NCBI GenBank assembly: GCA_013180625.2
Contig: SNVD02013881.1
Coordinates: 21,861-85,860 of the forward strand
Length of the DNA: 64,000 nt
Direction: 5' to 3'
Source: Boswellia sacra
Taxonomy: Eukaryota; Streptophyta; Magnoliopsida; Sapindales; Burseraceae
Positions within the stretch are counted from its first letter, which is position 1. Every line of letters starts with the position of its first letter. The translations under genes were made by a program, and so were the position numbers. Of the stretch, positions 22,146 to 35,273 are shown in pieces. Below the pieces are notes generated by a model, which saw only the letters and a program-made list of their open reading frames with translations, did not search any database and was not told where the DNA came from.

Positions 22146-23200
22146 TTTTCCCGTATTCATATTATAATCTTTCCTTTCATTTCTTATCGCTACCTCCATT
22201 TATCTCTCTTCCTCTATCAACTTTTTCCTATTTCCACTCAAACTAATTAAAGTCTATTTCTTTTTTTATTACCATATTCAGTTTTGTGATTTTGAAGAAA
22301 TTCACATGAAGAATCCTCCCAAGCTAGTATTATAATATCATTTTCTTGGCATATTAACTAGAGTTGGATTGTTTTCAACACATGTAGAAGTTAAACAAAA
22401 CGACAAGATCAATAATTTCACTATTTTGTTTAATATTTTCATTCATAATCATGGTAACAACACCCAAATATTTTTTGAGACCAATAATGTTAAAAGGTTC
22501 AAATTCAATATTTGTAGTAGAAACAATTACCTAAAGTTTGTATACAATGCCAAAGGAATTCATTTATGTAAATTCATCATATCTAATTGACAAAAATTCT
22601 AATTTTATTTTCTAGTCTTTTAATATGAAAATTAAGAAAATATTAGTTTTTTTGAAGTCTGAACATGAAAAGTTTAATAATATAAACAAAAGATAATTAA
22701 TTACTTTTAAAATCATAAAAGACTTCTGGATTATTGATTATATAATATAATTTTTAAGAACTGCAATAGTCGAATAATATGAATAGAAATATATATTAGA
22801 CATCATTAAAATATAATAACTAGTTTATTTATTATAATATTGAAATATGTATAAAATATATTTTAAATTTAATCTTGAGGATAATGGTAATTTATTATGA
22901 AGATAAAATTTTATAAGATTACTATTATATCCTTACAAAATTTAGGTGGGGTTAATGAGAAAAAAAATATGAGTTGAATAGAACTACTCTTTCACCTAGT
23001 TATAATACATAGGTAATACAAGTAATCACATAACTAATCGTATTGTCATAACAAATCTGACAAATGTCCTAGAAATTAACTGAACCACAAACTATAATTT
23101 GAGAGCCTATAAGCATTAATTTTATGTTTATGGTTTGGCCCGACGGCAAGAAGGCTTGGCTCCATAATGAGAATCGAAAGATATTGAGTAACGTGGACCA
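22146..23200. other. AT-rich stretch, no gene recognised
   Basis: Flanks the Copia 5' LTR. Homopolymer-rich with no recognisable frames. Confidence 0.5.
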
Positions 23201-23526
23201 TTGACTTGAAAAACATACTAAAAGCACCTTAAATACACAAACGTAAAGCCCAGTCAAACAAAAAAAAAGCACATAAGACACCAATCAAAGCAGAATCTTG
23301 ATTAAAGGTCGTGCTTATGCCTTTACGCCCTAATACCTTGCATTGACGCATACGAGGGTCGACCTGAAAGTTGGAGAATCAGACAATGCATGAAGGACGA
23401 CAAGCGTGCACGGTTGGAAAAGGGTGTTGTGCCTAAAAATCACATAAAGCGCCTGAAAGGAGGGGAGAGCATCTAAAAGAACTGAGCGCGCGTGTGCCGT
23501 ACACATGCGCAGTCCTTCTACAAAAT

Positions 23527-23540
23527 TCTATAAATTTCGG
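23527..23540 (+). promoter_or_regulatory. TATA box of LTR copy B
   Basis: TTCTATAAATTTCG after a local GC-rich stretch, in the position of an LTR promoter. Confidence 0.45.
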
Positions 23541-25015
23541 CTCTTCTCCCATTTTGAGGGATGAACTATTCACCTCATTTTCTATACAAAGCTCTGTAGA
23601 ATTTCATTCCAACCCCTCCTTTCCCCTTTTCAACCCCTTTTCTTTCCGGTTTTCACAGACACACCCCCATGCAAACACATTGCCAACCCTTTCTACTTCT
23701 AAATGTTATATATATACCCCTACTTTCAACCAGTTTTTAAACAACCAGCCACAAGCACTCAATACTTGATAAAGTCCAAGGGCAAATCACCACGTTTCCT
23801 TTTCTGTTTTACCATTTTTGTTATATTTTTACGATTCATGTTTAGAATGGAGATTAGGTCAATACGGGCAAGTGTTAGCAGATAGACAATGGCCGATGGG
23901 AAACCACCACTCTAATATTCCTTCACTTTAACATTCACAGTTTATTTTATCATATTTTATCTTTATTGCCTTTATTTTATGCTTATTTACTTTACTCACC
24001 TTTTTAGTTATTGCTTGCTTATATATGCTCTTTACTTTACCGTCTTTTATATTTCATGTTTATTTGCTTCACCGCTTTTTACTTTTATCACCATTTATTT
24101 AATCGTAATTTATTTTATCGCTATTGTAATTTACATTACCGCACTTTTAATTCCTTGCACTTTATTTTTACTGCACCCTTGATTCATTATCACAGATACC
24201 ATTCATTCTACCGTTTGAAGGATACCGTTCAAATCATAAGTGGTTATCCAAATCATTCCTATGGATGTTATTCAATCTATGAATGGTTGTCTACCACAGT
24301 TCACTAAAATTGGAAAGATACCATTTAACTCATAAGCAGGCATCACGATCAAGCAGACCACACGGTGAGTCACATCGCCGGATCCATGAGTGATGTGCAC
24401 TCACCATATCATAATTCACTTTATCCTTTTTTCTTTATCAAAATGTTTGCTATATTATAAGTCTTGATGAGATAATGTGATCAAACTGGATAGACTCACA
24501 CTGATGGTAAGAAACCTGATATTGTGGAGGTCGATGATGTGAGGGTGATTGGATACTGGATAAAGCCATAATTCATGATGGAAAATCCACTTTCTGATGG
24601 CAAGCTCATTGAGCTCGACATGGAGAATAGAAATGTTAGTTTATTTCTAGTTCTCTATCTTTCTGCATTTTTATTCACACTGCACTTATTTGTGATTGAA
24701 TGATCGTAATCCCCTTCTTTGCAAATTCTTGTACTTTGTCTTAATGAATGCATATGAATTACCTCACCTCACATGTAATAATTCAAATAAAACTGGTTGT
24801 ATGCATCAAAAGGAATTTAGGATCAAGATAGATTGCAATTGACCGATTGAAACCTCAAACTCGACAGACCCTAGTCGGGGCTATACTTTGTCCAAGCGGA
24901 TCAAAAATTCGTACTTAACTTCCTAAACCTGACTCTGAAGGAATGATGGATAGTTAGGTCCTGAAGAAAAGGATCAGTTATCATCAATCAATTATTTTTC
25001 ACAGTTAGTTACCCA

Positions 25016-25033
25016 GGTGACGACTCCGATGAC
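25016..25033 (+). other. tRNA-Arg PBS-like motif in copy B
   Basis: GGTGACGACTCCGATGAC resembles TGGCGACTCCGCTGGGG, the complement of the 3' end of plant tRNA-Arg(ACG), which Tat/Ogre elements use as primer. Confidence 0.5.
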
Positions 25034-25143
25034 CTCCAAAATTTGTCTCCATGACTTGTTCTGTGATACCCCAAGTGTCAAAGGCCTTGGACAATACTGC
25101 CGTGCTTGCAATTACTTGGGGTGGGATGGAAGCCCTGCTCACA

Positions 25144-26340
25144 GAGCCACAAATCATATCAACTATAAGTAGATTGCAACTTGAATTCAAAGCATGATTT
25201 TTAACTACTTATACAAGTCAGTATTTGGATGAATCCTCACATTCATGCACATCTATATGTGTGAGTTTGAGTGCTTTTGGAAAATCTAGACCCCAAAATT
25301 TACATTTAAAAATATTATATATGTTTATTACCTTCTTGTCTCTTTCCTTTCTAACACAAAGGAAGAGTTTCATGAAGTTCAATCCTTATCTAAATGTGGT
25401 TCACAACGAAAGGACTCCAAATTGTCACTTTCTTGGAAAGATGTGGGATTGACCCTATTTCCTATAAGCAAAAACATACTTATGAAACATGGAGTCCAAA
25501 AATCATCTAGATATATAGTTCCAAAATGAGAAAAGTCATCTGCTTCTCTTATAAGAGGAAAAAAATTGATTAGAATGCATCACATCCATTTGATCAACTA
25601 TATGTAATACTATATAGATTAATAATATTAATTACATATATATAGATACCTATTGTGTATTACATAAGACTAGAGATGACACAAATGTCAATCATAGCTG
25701 AGTGGACTTAAAAAACCAGTGTACTAGGTCAACCATACTTAAGTAAATAATATTATACATAAATAGTTTTTATATTCAATTTGATGTGATATTACTTCTT
25801 ATTACTATATTATTCATTCATATTTGTGAAGTTGACTTATTATATATTTTCAATAACCTTCCATTGATTTTACACTAAATCAAGTTATACATAAAAGACA
25901 GTATTTGAAGTTTTTACATATAATATTATTCAAGGGGAAATAATAATGCATACAAAACAGAAAAAAGTTATCAAATTTTGATGCAGAGCTGTCCTAGTTT
26001 AATTCAAGGATTTTATACTCCAAAATGGGCCCTAGAAAAATATGACATATTCCCACTTTTTAATGACAAATTGTTCACTAGCTTAACTAGTCTTAATATA
26101 CATTAGATTAAAAAAAAGGGAAGGGGGGGGGGGGGGGTAATGTCATAGACCTCCTCTACCTTTTGGCTTTATTTCACCAATAGGGACCATTTGCATTTTT
26201 TCATAAATTTGGTCCCTATGTTTTCAAAGTACATCACATATTTCCTTTTTGTTAAAATAACTGTTAACTGTTAGTAAATATGTTGAATTTAGAAGGTTAT
26301 AATAATCATTTTAACCTTCTAAGTCTTTTAAAATTAAAGA
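25144..26340. other. Non-coding stretch, no gene recognised
   Basis: AT-rich. An A-run followed by a G-run of about 17 bases lies at 26112-26138. No terminal repeats or frames of interest. Confidence 0.5.
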
Positions 26341-26425
26341 AATTTAAAAGTGTTAGGATCGTGATTCAAACTCAGGACTTACAAAGCCTCCAACTTACAC
26401 TCAACCATTAGGCTAAAGGAGTTTT
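26340..26425 (-). repeat. tRNA-like SINE head
   Basis: The minus strand carries an RNA polymerase III A box TAGCCTAATGGTT (26403-26415). A B box GAGTTTGAATC (26363-26373) lies 29 bp downstream. This is the internal promoter layout of a tRNA or tRNA-derived SINE. The molecule does not close into a good tRNA cloverleaf, so a SINE remnant is more likely than a tRNA gene. Confidence 0.6.
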
Positions 26426-27391
26426 TTTAGTTTTGAATGAAGAAAACACACATTAAAATAAACAGATCTTCATTGTTGTGAACCGCTCGTGAACCACAGC
26501 CATGCATTTCTCTTTCTCCTTCCTTCTCTCACCAACCTATAAACCACTCTCCCTCCTACATGATTCCGCCATCTCCTCCACCAACTTCAACCTCTTCTTC
26601 GATTCAACCAACTTCAACCCCTTTTATTCGATTCAACAACCACCCAAGCTCCCCTCCATTTTTTTTTGGTTAGCCTACTCCATACCTCTGATTTCATTTC
26701 CTTCACTCGATTTCATATATCTTCTCTACCTCTCCATTATTTCACCCACCAGAATCAAACCTCCACCCAAACCTGCTTTCTTCATCCTCCTCCTTCACCT
26801 TTCTCTCTCTAACCCAAATATCACACCACCCAAATGCCCAATTGCATTTTCTTGAGCAATTGCAATCCCGACTAGGCCAATAAACACTCCCTCCACTTTT
26901 GAATGCTCTCCTTCTAGTTGTTACATTCCTTATCTCTACTCTGAAAATGTTCTTTTTTTTTCAAAAAATTGAATTTAAGAGTTTTTTTTTTCTTTTTTAG
27001 TGGATATGATATGATTTTGGTTAACTATTTAATTAATTTTTTAGATACAGATTATGTTATCGTTATTTAGGCTTACTATTGTTATTTCGTTGTCTAAGTA
27101 TCAAACTAGCATATGATTTATATTTTCCTTGTTTGAAAATGATGGAGAATTAGGTACCAATCAAAAAAATTTGATTATTGAATGGATTGTAGTTGGGTGA
27201 CTTCAGTTAAATGGGTGAGTGCAAAAAATTTCTTAACTTGTATTCATTAAAAAATATCAATATATTTTTGGGTTTCATCGATTTGGTTTGTATCTACTAG
27301 TGACTGGTTTGCGCGATGTTGACAGTGAGGTGTTGGTTTGAATTTTGGGTTTGTAGTGGCGGTGACTAGATTTTTTTAGGGGTGGTGCTTG
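26426..27391. other. Non-coding stretch before LTR copy C
   Basis: 26500-26860 is C/T-rich and open in one frame (117 codons) but has biased composition and no recognisable domain. The rest is AT-rich. Confidence 0.45.
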
Positions 27392-28061
27392 TGTGAACAG
27401 GGCTTTCATCCCACCAGAGCGTTTACGACTACGACACTATGTCAAAGCCTCTTTCGAGATTTAATGGAACACAAATGAGCTATGAGCACATCTAGAGAAA
27501 GGAGTCACCACCAATTATTCAATTGGGAATGAATGGGAGCAATCTGATCCCTTACTTCAGGACCTAAACTACCTTCATTTCTTCAGAGATGGGTTCGAAA
27601 AGTTAGGTACGAGTCTTTCGACCCGCTCAGATATAAATTCGACATCCACTTGGGAAATACAAATAGGAATAACTCGTGTTGTTATTTAGTCCACTTAGCG
27701 TTGTTCGTTTTATGCATATATTTTCATTTTTATCTATGTAAGGTATATGAGATGATTATTCAATCAATGACAATTGTATATTCATGTAAAGAAAGAGGGA
27801 GGAGAATAGATTACATTTTCATCATACATGGGGGAAGGGGAGAGGATTACAACATTTTTTATTCGACAATAAAAATAAAACATTCCATACATTCATATAT
27901 TTAAATATTTATTCTAAGTGATGGTCCCTCATCATGAATGTGAGTTCACCACCATTTCATGGCATCATACAATCACACTTCTAATCATGATATATTCATA
28001 AACGATCAAACAAAGCTATAATCTAATATGATGGCATTCTAGCCTAGATTTTGATAAATTC
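27392..28061 (-). mobile_element. Tat/Ogre-like LTR copy C, 3' portion
   Basis: The minus-strand end GCCCTGTTCACA is at 27392. A PBS-like TGGTGACTCC lies near 27503-27512 and ATGGTCCCTCATCATGAATG-like sequence near 27923 matches copy A near 19592. The LTR is cut at 28061 by the LINE and continues at about 34051. Confidence 0.75.
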
Positions 28062-28302
28062 TTTTTTTTGGAAAAAGTTACTATTCACATAAAAGAAAAA
28101 GTGAATGTACAAGATACGAGGGGTATACCCCAAGAAGAGTTCCTAATACTCACAATTCCAAACAGGAAATACTAATGCCCAAGGGCCCAAAACAAAACAA
28201 TCTAAGCAAGAGAGCCAAAAGCCCAATCAAATAGAAAAAAAGGCGCACAGGCCCAAACCAACCACAACTAAACCAATAGCAAAACAAAGTCTAAGAACAA
28301 AG

Positions 28303-31300
28303 TTAATTATGCAGACCCCATATGGCACGAAGCTGAGGAGTGATCGCATACTTGGCCTCCAAGGCTAGAAGCCGGGAAAGAACCAAGTTAAAAATCTCAT
28401 CAGTCACCTGACGACAGGTCCGACGTCGCTGTTGATACATACGATCATTTCTTTCATACCAAAGAGAATAAACCGTTACAGAGAAGACCAAATGTGCAAG
28501 GATATGTCCAAAATTCTTCCTATCCTGGAGATGCAGAGAAGCCCATTGGAGCAAGGACGTCCAACAAAAGGATGGCCAAACAACGAGCGTCTTAGCTGAA
28601 ATCTCCCCCCAAACAGAAGATGAGAAAGGACAGCTAAAGAAAAGATGGTCATGGGTCTCATTTGCTGAAACACAGAGAACACAGCTTAAAGATTCTAAGA
28701 TACCATGACGTTGTAGTCGATCCATAGTACGAAGCCGACCCAAAGAGGCAAGCCAAAGAATAAAAGAGTGTCTTGAGACATGGCCAGGGAACCAGAGAAG
28801 ATGATGATGAGTGTTCACCGATCGCCTACTCCGTAACAATTCCCATGTAGAGCCAATAGAGAAAATACCTGACATATGGCCCTTCCAAACAACATGATCA
28901 GGAGCTCCCATCGTAGGTCGGATGCTGACTGAGTCCCAAATCAACCTAAAGGCCTGACCTCCATCAGGAAAAGCCCAGTCCCAATTCTGAATAATGTCTA
29001 AGACCCTAGCATCTGAAGGAAGACCTGTGGATGTAAGAGTCCTGAAGGGTAACAAGTCTCACAGACGCCCCTGTGGCAACCAGTAATCCTGCCAAAGAGA
29101 GATATTATGGCCATCTCCAATACAAGAGACAAATTTACCTCTACACCAAGCCCGACTGTGCAAAATCTTTCTCCAAGACCAGGAGGCTCTAGAAGTTACC
29201 CGAATCTGCCAAAATGAGCGGCCCCGAAGGAGCACCTTATGAACCCAAGAAGACCAAGTGGAGGATTGGTTAGAAAGAAGTCTCCAAACATGTTTCAGAA
29301 TAGCTGCACGATTCCACTCCTTGACTCGTTTTATTCCTAATCCACCTTCTTTCAATGGATAGCAAACCGAATCCCAAGCTACTTTGGCCCCAGAACGAGA
29401 CAAAGAGATCCCTTTCCAAAGGAAAGCAGCCATAATACCCTCGATCCTCCGTACTACAGCTACAGGTAGAGTGAACATGGAGGACCAATAGACCTGGATG
29501 GAAAAGAGAGCTACTTGATCAATTGAAGTCGACCAGCATAAGTCAGCAGATCAGATGTCCATAACCTGATCCTCGACAAAATCCATTCTATCAATGGAGC
29601 ACAATCTGAGAGGCGTAATCTGGTACTGATTAGAGGTACCCCCAGATATCTGACTGGCAGACTCCCCACTTGAAAACCCAAAATGGCCTCCAATACAGTT
29701 CGGTCCTCATCATTGACTCCAGAGAAGAAGACATGACTTTTGGTCGAATTCGTAACTAAACCAGAGAGCTCTGTAAACTTCTGTAATGTAGCACGGATCA
29801 CATTAACAGAGCCCATATCTGCCCTACAAAAAACCATTAGATCATCTGCAAAATAAAGATGAGTGAGAGAAACCTGCTGACATCTCCAATGATATCGAAA
29901 ACCAGGCCTCTGAGTAGCCTCTCGAAGAATACCATTCAAACCCTCCATGGCCAGCACAAAAATGTATGGCAATAAAGGATCACCCTGTCGAATTCCTCTA
30001 GAGGTGGAGAAGAACCCGTGAAGCTCTCCATTTAAAGCAACCGAGAAATATGCAGAGGACATATATGTCGCAATCCAGCGAACCATACACTCTGGAATAC
30101 CGATCGTTCTTAAACCCAAAAGGATGAAATCCCAGCTGACAGTATCAAAAGCTTTGCAAATATCCACCTTTAAAGCACATCGAGGAGGCGAGCACCCAAG
30201 ATGATAATTATGCATCAGTTCTTGAGTCAATAGAATGGCATCAGAAATTCTTCTACCGAGGACAAAAGCAGGCTGTGAACTCCCAATCACATCAGGTAAG
30301 ACCGCTTTGAACCGATTCACGATCATTTTGGAAATACACTTATAGAGCACATTACAACAAGCGATTGGTCGAAAATCACTTATCGTCCTCAGACTCTCAA
30401 CCTTAGGGACCAAGGCAATTCTAGTGGTATTAACACATTTAGGCATCCGACAAGTTGTGAAGAAGTAGCGTACAGCAGCCTTAAACTCCATACTAATAAT
30501 ATCCCAAGCCCTCTTAAAGAATAGAGAGGTATACCCATCTAGTCCTCAGGCTTTATCATCAGGAATCAAAAATAAAGCTGACTTGATCTCATCATCAGTA
30601 ATAGGGCATGACAAAGAAGGTAACATCTCCTCAGAAACTCTTCCAAAGAAAAATCGAGAAGCATCTTCAATAGAAGGTCTAAAAGGAGCTATAAGCAGCT
30701 TCTGAAAATACCTCACAGCTAGATGTCCTAATTCGCCTTGATCTGTAAAGACGGTGCCATCCTCATCCTCAAGTTGATGAATTCGGTTCCTGGCCTGTCT
30801 ATGGATCAATGACTTATGAAAGAATTTGGTATTCTGATCCCCCAAAGAAAGCCATTGGATCTTTGACCTCTGTCGAAAGAAAGCCTCCTCGTCTCTGCAT
30901 AATTGCAAATACTGTTTAGCAGAAACCCTCTCAGCCGAAATACATTCTGTTGAATAAGGGTTCTCATCCAGAGCAGCCTGAGCCGCAACCCACTGAGCCT
31001 TGGCCTCGATGACTCTACTAGAAATATGGCTAGAATCCTTTGCATGTAAAGTCCTGAGTTCACGTTTCAACAAACCCAATTTTTGTGTGACCCGAAACAT
31101 AGGATCTCCATCGACAGGTATAAACCAAACTCTCTGTACAATCTCCAAGAAGCCATCTCGGTCAGCCCAAAAGTTCAAGAATTTAAAAGGACTGAAGGTT
31201 CGCCTACGCTGATCTCCAGATTTGATAACCATAGCACTGTGGTTAGAAGCATCCCTAGGAAGAACCTCAGAAGTTGTGCTTGGCCATGTCAAGAACCATG

Positions 31301-31838
31301 AAGAGTTACCAAAACTCCAATTAAGAGTTCTAAGAATAGTACCCTCTTCTTGCTGCCCATTATGCCAAGTGTATCGAAGCCCAAAAGATGAAACTCTTAT
31401 CAATGCTGCATCATGAACACACTGACTAAACTCATCCATTTAACCATGCCAAGCTTGAGCTCCACCAACTCTATCCGTAGAGCGTAAAATCACATTGAAA
31501 TCACCCAATGCCAACCAAGGTAAATCAACAAAGCCTACAGATTGATCTTTGATAAAGTCCCACAACTGTCGACGCCCACCCGGATCATTAGAACCATAAA
31601 CGAAGACCAGATCAAAAGAAACCCCATCTGACAATCTGAGAACTCGACAAGCTATCCACTGGGGAGAAGACTGTAGACTACTCAAACTGTACAAAGTAGG
31701 ATTCCAACAAACCAAGATTCTATAAGCAATTGAATCAGTGACATTTGACAAGAAGTGCCAGGAAGGACAAATTTTTGAAACAACCGATGCAAGGTGTTGC
31801 TTATTAATCTTAGTCTCTATAAGACCTATTAAACCCAA
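28303..31838 (-). pseudogene. LINE ORF2: endonuclease and reverse transcriptase, broken
   Basis: Minus strand, 5' to 3'. The APE-type endonuclease part starts near 31838 (GLIETKINK, later LALGDFNVI). The reverse transcriptase spans about 30545-29511, with FRPIACCNVLYKCISK, the first catalytic region ALKVDICKAFDTVSWDF, RQGDPLLPYIF, and the active site LYFADDLMVF (usual YADD). A C-terminal zf-RVT region has HSFILWLASLGRLRTMDRL and CVLC ... HLFFSCPF. Lesions are in-frame stops at 31440-31442, just upstream of 30545 (DKA, stop, GLDGYTS), and near 29059. A frame change lies near 29512. The N-terminal methionine of ORF2 is not certain. Confidence 0.88.
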
Positions 31839-31993
31839 AGAATGCTTAGAAATCCAATTTTTAACTGCCCGCTACGAAGAGAAGCCGTTAAGGCCTCTGA
31901 TATTCCAACTTCCTATCATAGGAAACTGGAAGGAGTTCAAACTTAATAAAGAAATCAGCGGAGGCTTGTGCCTCCTCTACTCTCATTAGCTTC

Positions 31994-33252
31994 CTATCTT
32001 TTCTTATTATTCTTACCATCAGCAGTAGTAAGAGAAGGATTAGAGACAGGCGGTTGATTGTTCAAAGTTGTCATATCAGATTTCGGAGAATCCTTAGTAG
32101 CAAGCCCTTTTGGAGGAGTAGTCTCTGAAGAGCTAGGCAAAGTAGCATGCTTTAGAAGTGTATCATGGGCTCCCTCAATATGATGTAGTGGATTAGAGCC
32201 AAAATCTGACTCAGAATCTGAATCATTAGTAGCAATCTCAAGCCGATCAAAGATTTTACCCATTGTACTCTGCTCTTCAGTTTCTGGTGGTGAAATCGAT
32301 AGGGTAATATCTCCTATTGGTGTGGAAATAATAGCTACACTATTTCCCTTGTCATGTAATCCTGGGGTAACATCTGCAACAACAATCTGATCCCGACTAG
32401 TCTCAGAAGACTTAACTGGATCTCGACAAGTATGCCCAAATAAATAGTACTTAGGGTAGTGTTTTGGCGTCCACTCATATTCAACTTGAATCTTAATAGG
32501 CTTAGAGGAAAGTTTGCATCGAATCTCAAAATCATAAATAGGAGCGTGTTCAGCATCTAGCTCAACACAAACCCTAGCGTAGGATAACTGAGTGTGCTCG
32601 TAAGTCATCCTATCACATGACAACGGCCGACCAACCATACTAGAGACGGCACTAAGAGCTCTAGCTGACCATAAGGGGAATGGCAATCCATGCATGTGGA
32701 TCCAAACCGGAATTCTAGAGATTCAATTCTGGTCAAAGGAGAAATGAGGGTTCCACTGTTGCAATATGATGTGTTTCCCACCAAACATCCAAGGCCCTCT
32801 CTCCAAAATGTCATGGACCTGCTCTTTAGTCCAAAATCTGAATATCAAAAAACCAGTACCAGTGGAGCGGACATCTTCCAGGCCACTAGACTTCCATGCA
32901 CGCATAGCAATAGAGCGCGCAGCATGGAATGGCATAGTATAACCCGAAAAAAATCCCACAATACAACGTAGCCAATCAGATCCAGCATCATCAATCAAAT
33001 CATCAGAAATCTCAAGAACCGAACCTGAGACCTTTCGAGCTACCGAGTGAAGATTAAACCGAGTGCTTGCCTCAGTCACCCGAACTCTATCTGCCCATAA
33101 ACCCTGAGTTTGAGGAGGTTTGGTTTTGGAATTGTTAGGTCGTGGGTGAGGTTGGTTGGTGAGAAAGGAGGTCTTGGTTGGTGGTCGTAGTTGGTTGGTG
33201 CGATTTGGGGGTTGTGTTTGGTTGGTAATAGTAGGTGTCCATTTGGTGGGCA
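31994..33252 (-). pseudogene. LINE ORF1 (DUF4283, zinc knuckle), one in-frame stop
   Basis: Homologue of the ORF1 at 2375-3519. The start chosen is the ATG at 33250-33252 (MPTKWTPTITNQ), though an upstream methionine exists. It has GLWADRVRVTEASTRFNL, then the DUF4283-like stretch MPFHAARSIAMRAWKSSGLE and RGPWMFGGKHI. TGA at 32723-32725 interrupts, and the frame then continues with IPVWIHMHGLPFPLW and CDRMTYEHTQLSYARVCV. The zinc knuckle is damaged (YPKYYLFGHTC, where cysteines are expected at the tyrosines). The C-terminus is Ser/Thr-rich and ends in a lysine tail. Confidence 0.82.
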
Positions 33253-34050
33253 TGATTGGTTTTGGCAGATTCGATAACCAAACAACAAGTTTCAAGTCAA
33301 CACAAATTCAATCTAAATAGAATTCTATAGCAATCCCAACAATAACAGTAGGTGATTCAAAGGAAATTCAATAGAAAAAGTGCAAACCAGTCACCAAAAG
33401 AGAGTCAATCTACATTGTCGGTCAGAAAAACAGTTCCCATAGAATCTGGAGGTGATCCGCAAGGAATCTGGAGATCGACCAAAAAGCAAAGTTGCGTGAA
33501 ATAGCCTGAGAAGCAATCTGGTCGGGTTGATAAACAGTGCCCATCGGATGAACAGTAATCACGACGGTTAATAGTACCACTCGGAAAGAAAAATGCGATT
33601 TGAGAGAGACTCGTTTGGAATCTGATGATGGTGCAGAAGGAAAAGTTAACCAACGTCCCTTGATCTACAACCCAGTGGTAGAGGTGAGAGCTCACTCACC
33701 GTTCGGTGCAAAACGGCGATGATGAACAATAACAAAAAGTGCCATTGACGGAGGCGATGCCGGCCGAATCAGACGACGGTGATGAAGGCAAAGTTATAGA
33801 GCTGACTGAGGCAAATACGATAGTAATAGAGGTGAGACTTCACTCGCTCATCAGCGGCGGATGAATAGTGAATGTCGAATTTGTTTTTCACAATTTTGAC
33901 AGTTTTCTAGTCGGAATTTGGTGAGACTCAAGAAGCAAAGTTTATTTAGGTTACTTCGATCTACAACATATGTAAATCTCATAGCCTTACTCACAAATCG
34001 ATCGGAGTAAACAGTAACTCCGGCGACCTTGGTTGAGAGGGGATGTGTTT

Positions 34051-35273
34051 ATTTCCTTCTATTTTATAATGGTAATTCTACTTATCGCTATTCTAGCATA
34101 ATTCATGTCAAATATCCATGGCATTTCTAGCATAACATATCATTCATGGCATATTCTAGCCTAATTCATGGCATTCATGGCATATTCTAGCATATTTCAA
34201 ACAATCACTAATCATAGCATTCAAGGGCAAAATGGTAATTCTACCTATTCTATGTTATTTCCTAGCATTCCTCGAAGCAAGTAAGTTTTCCTAGAATGGT
34301 TCTAATCATGTGTTATTAAGCATAATTCTAAACATGTTTTCCTAATCATGATTCTAAGCATTCGCAAAGAAAGTAAATTCTTAAGCATGATTTTAAAAAA
34401 GGAAAGTTTGCGGACTTATCTTGACACGCTTATGCATCTTGCAAAAGAAATTGAGTTAGAACAATTCATAATAACCCTAATCATGCTCCTAAGTATAAAA
34501 ATAAAACCCTAGATATGATTTTTTCTAAGCAAGAAAAATAAAAGAGAAAATAGAAGGGAGGAGAGAATTTTGCTCTCAAGATGTACCATTTCCAGGTTTA
34601 GAGCAATCGAACGCCTAAAAAATTATACTGGAAAAGATTTTTCAAATTCTTGAGCGTGTCTTCAAGAGGAAGAAAGAGATGATTATATTCAACAATCGGT
34701 GTGTATTGCAAAGTGAGAGGGGGAGGGTTTATATAGGAGAGGGGTGAAGATGAAAAAAGAAAATTTCCTAAGCCAATTTTCGAACATAAACCAAAGAGGG
34801 CCGGATGGCCATCTCCAAACAACCGGGCAACTATCTAATAGACACCCAACCATTGGCCAACGGTTAGGTGGCTGTCAAATTGTCAGGCAGCTATCTTGGA
34901 TAGCCATGTGGCTTTTTGATGGCTGGTCGGTCAATTTATGTTCAACCTTTTCCTTTTTTGTCTTCTTTCAATGCAGCCTTTTCGGACCTTTGTCTATTCA
35001 ATTGCTTATAACTTTTCGAGTTCAACTCCGATTCATGATCCGTAAATTCCTATGAAAATTAGACATCCATAGCTTAACAACATTTATGACTCATCATCAA
35101 ATTCCTCTCAGATTAATTTTTGTGATTTTTCAAAGTCATGTGTCAGTTTTCGAGAATCTTCGCCAACTTCTTCTCACCCTTCTCTTCTTGATCTTCAATG
35201 GCATTTCGGTTATTTTCATTGCTCGACATTCAGCTTCATTCCTTCATCGAGCCTAAAAAATTCAGTGTCTATA
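34051..35273 (-). mobile_element. Tat/Ogre-like LTR copy C, 5' portion
   Basis: Continues copy C after the LINE. On the minus strand the LTR starts TATAGACACTGAA at 35273. The TATA box CTATATAAACC lies near 34728-34738 and matches the one of copy A. Both parts together give about 1.89 kb, close to the 2.04 kb of copy A. It is preceded on the minus strand by GTAAGGGGTAAAC, a candidate polypurine tract, suggesting it is a 3' LTR. Confidence 0.75.

Larger units (their letters stand above)
23200..25143 (+). mobile_element. Tat/Ogre-like LTR (copy B), plus strand, left border uncertain
   Basis: The right part matches copies A and C in opposite orientation: GGTCCTGAAG at 24958, then the tRNA-Arg PBS-like GGTGACGACTCCGATG near 25016, then GGGATGGAAGCCCTGCTCACA ending at 25143. 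A TATA box TTCTATAAATTTC lies near 23527-23539, just after a GC-rich stretch with GAGCGCGCG. The upstream part has diverged and the LTR start could not be fixed. Confidence 0.5.
28062..34050 (-). mobile_element. Near full-length L1-type LINE (about 6 kb), decayed
   Basis: A minus-strand non-LTR retrotransposon. The 3' A-tail appears as a T-run at 28062-28069. The 3' UTR carries the family motif CTTGGGGTATACCCCTCG near 28117-28134, and the 5' end carries GTCGCCGGAGTTACTGTTTA near 34010-34029. ORF1 (31994-33252) and ORF2 (28303-31838) are both present but broken. It interrupts LTR copy C. No clean TSD could be read because the flanks are internally repetitive. Confidence 0.88.

Noticed and set aside
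26340..26425. Functional tRNA gene
   Set aside because: A and B boxes are present, but acceptor-stem pairing is not evident and the sequence reads better as a SINE head.
26502..26855. 117-codon Pro/Ser/Phe-rich frame
   Set aside because: Pyrimidine-rich low-complexity sequence without a domain, splice context or start context. Could not be supported as a gene.
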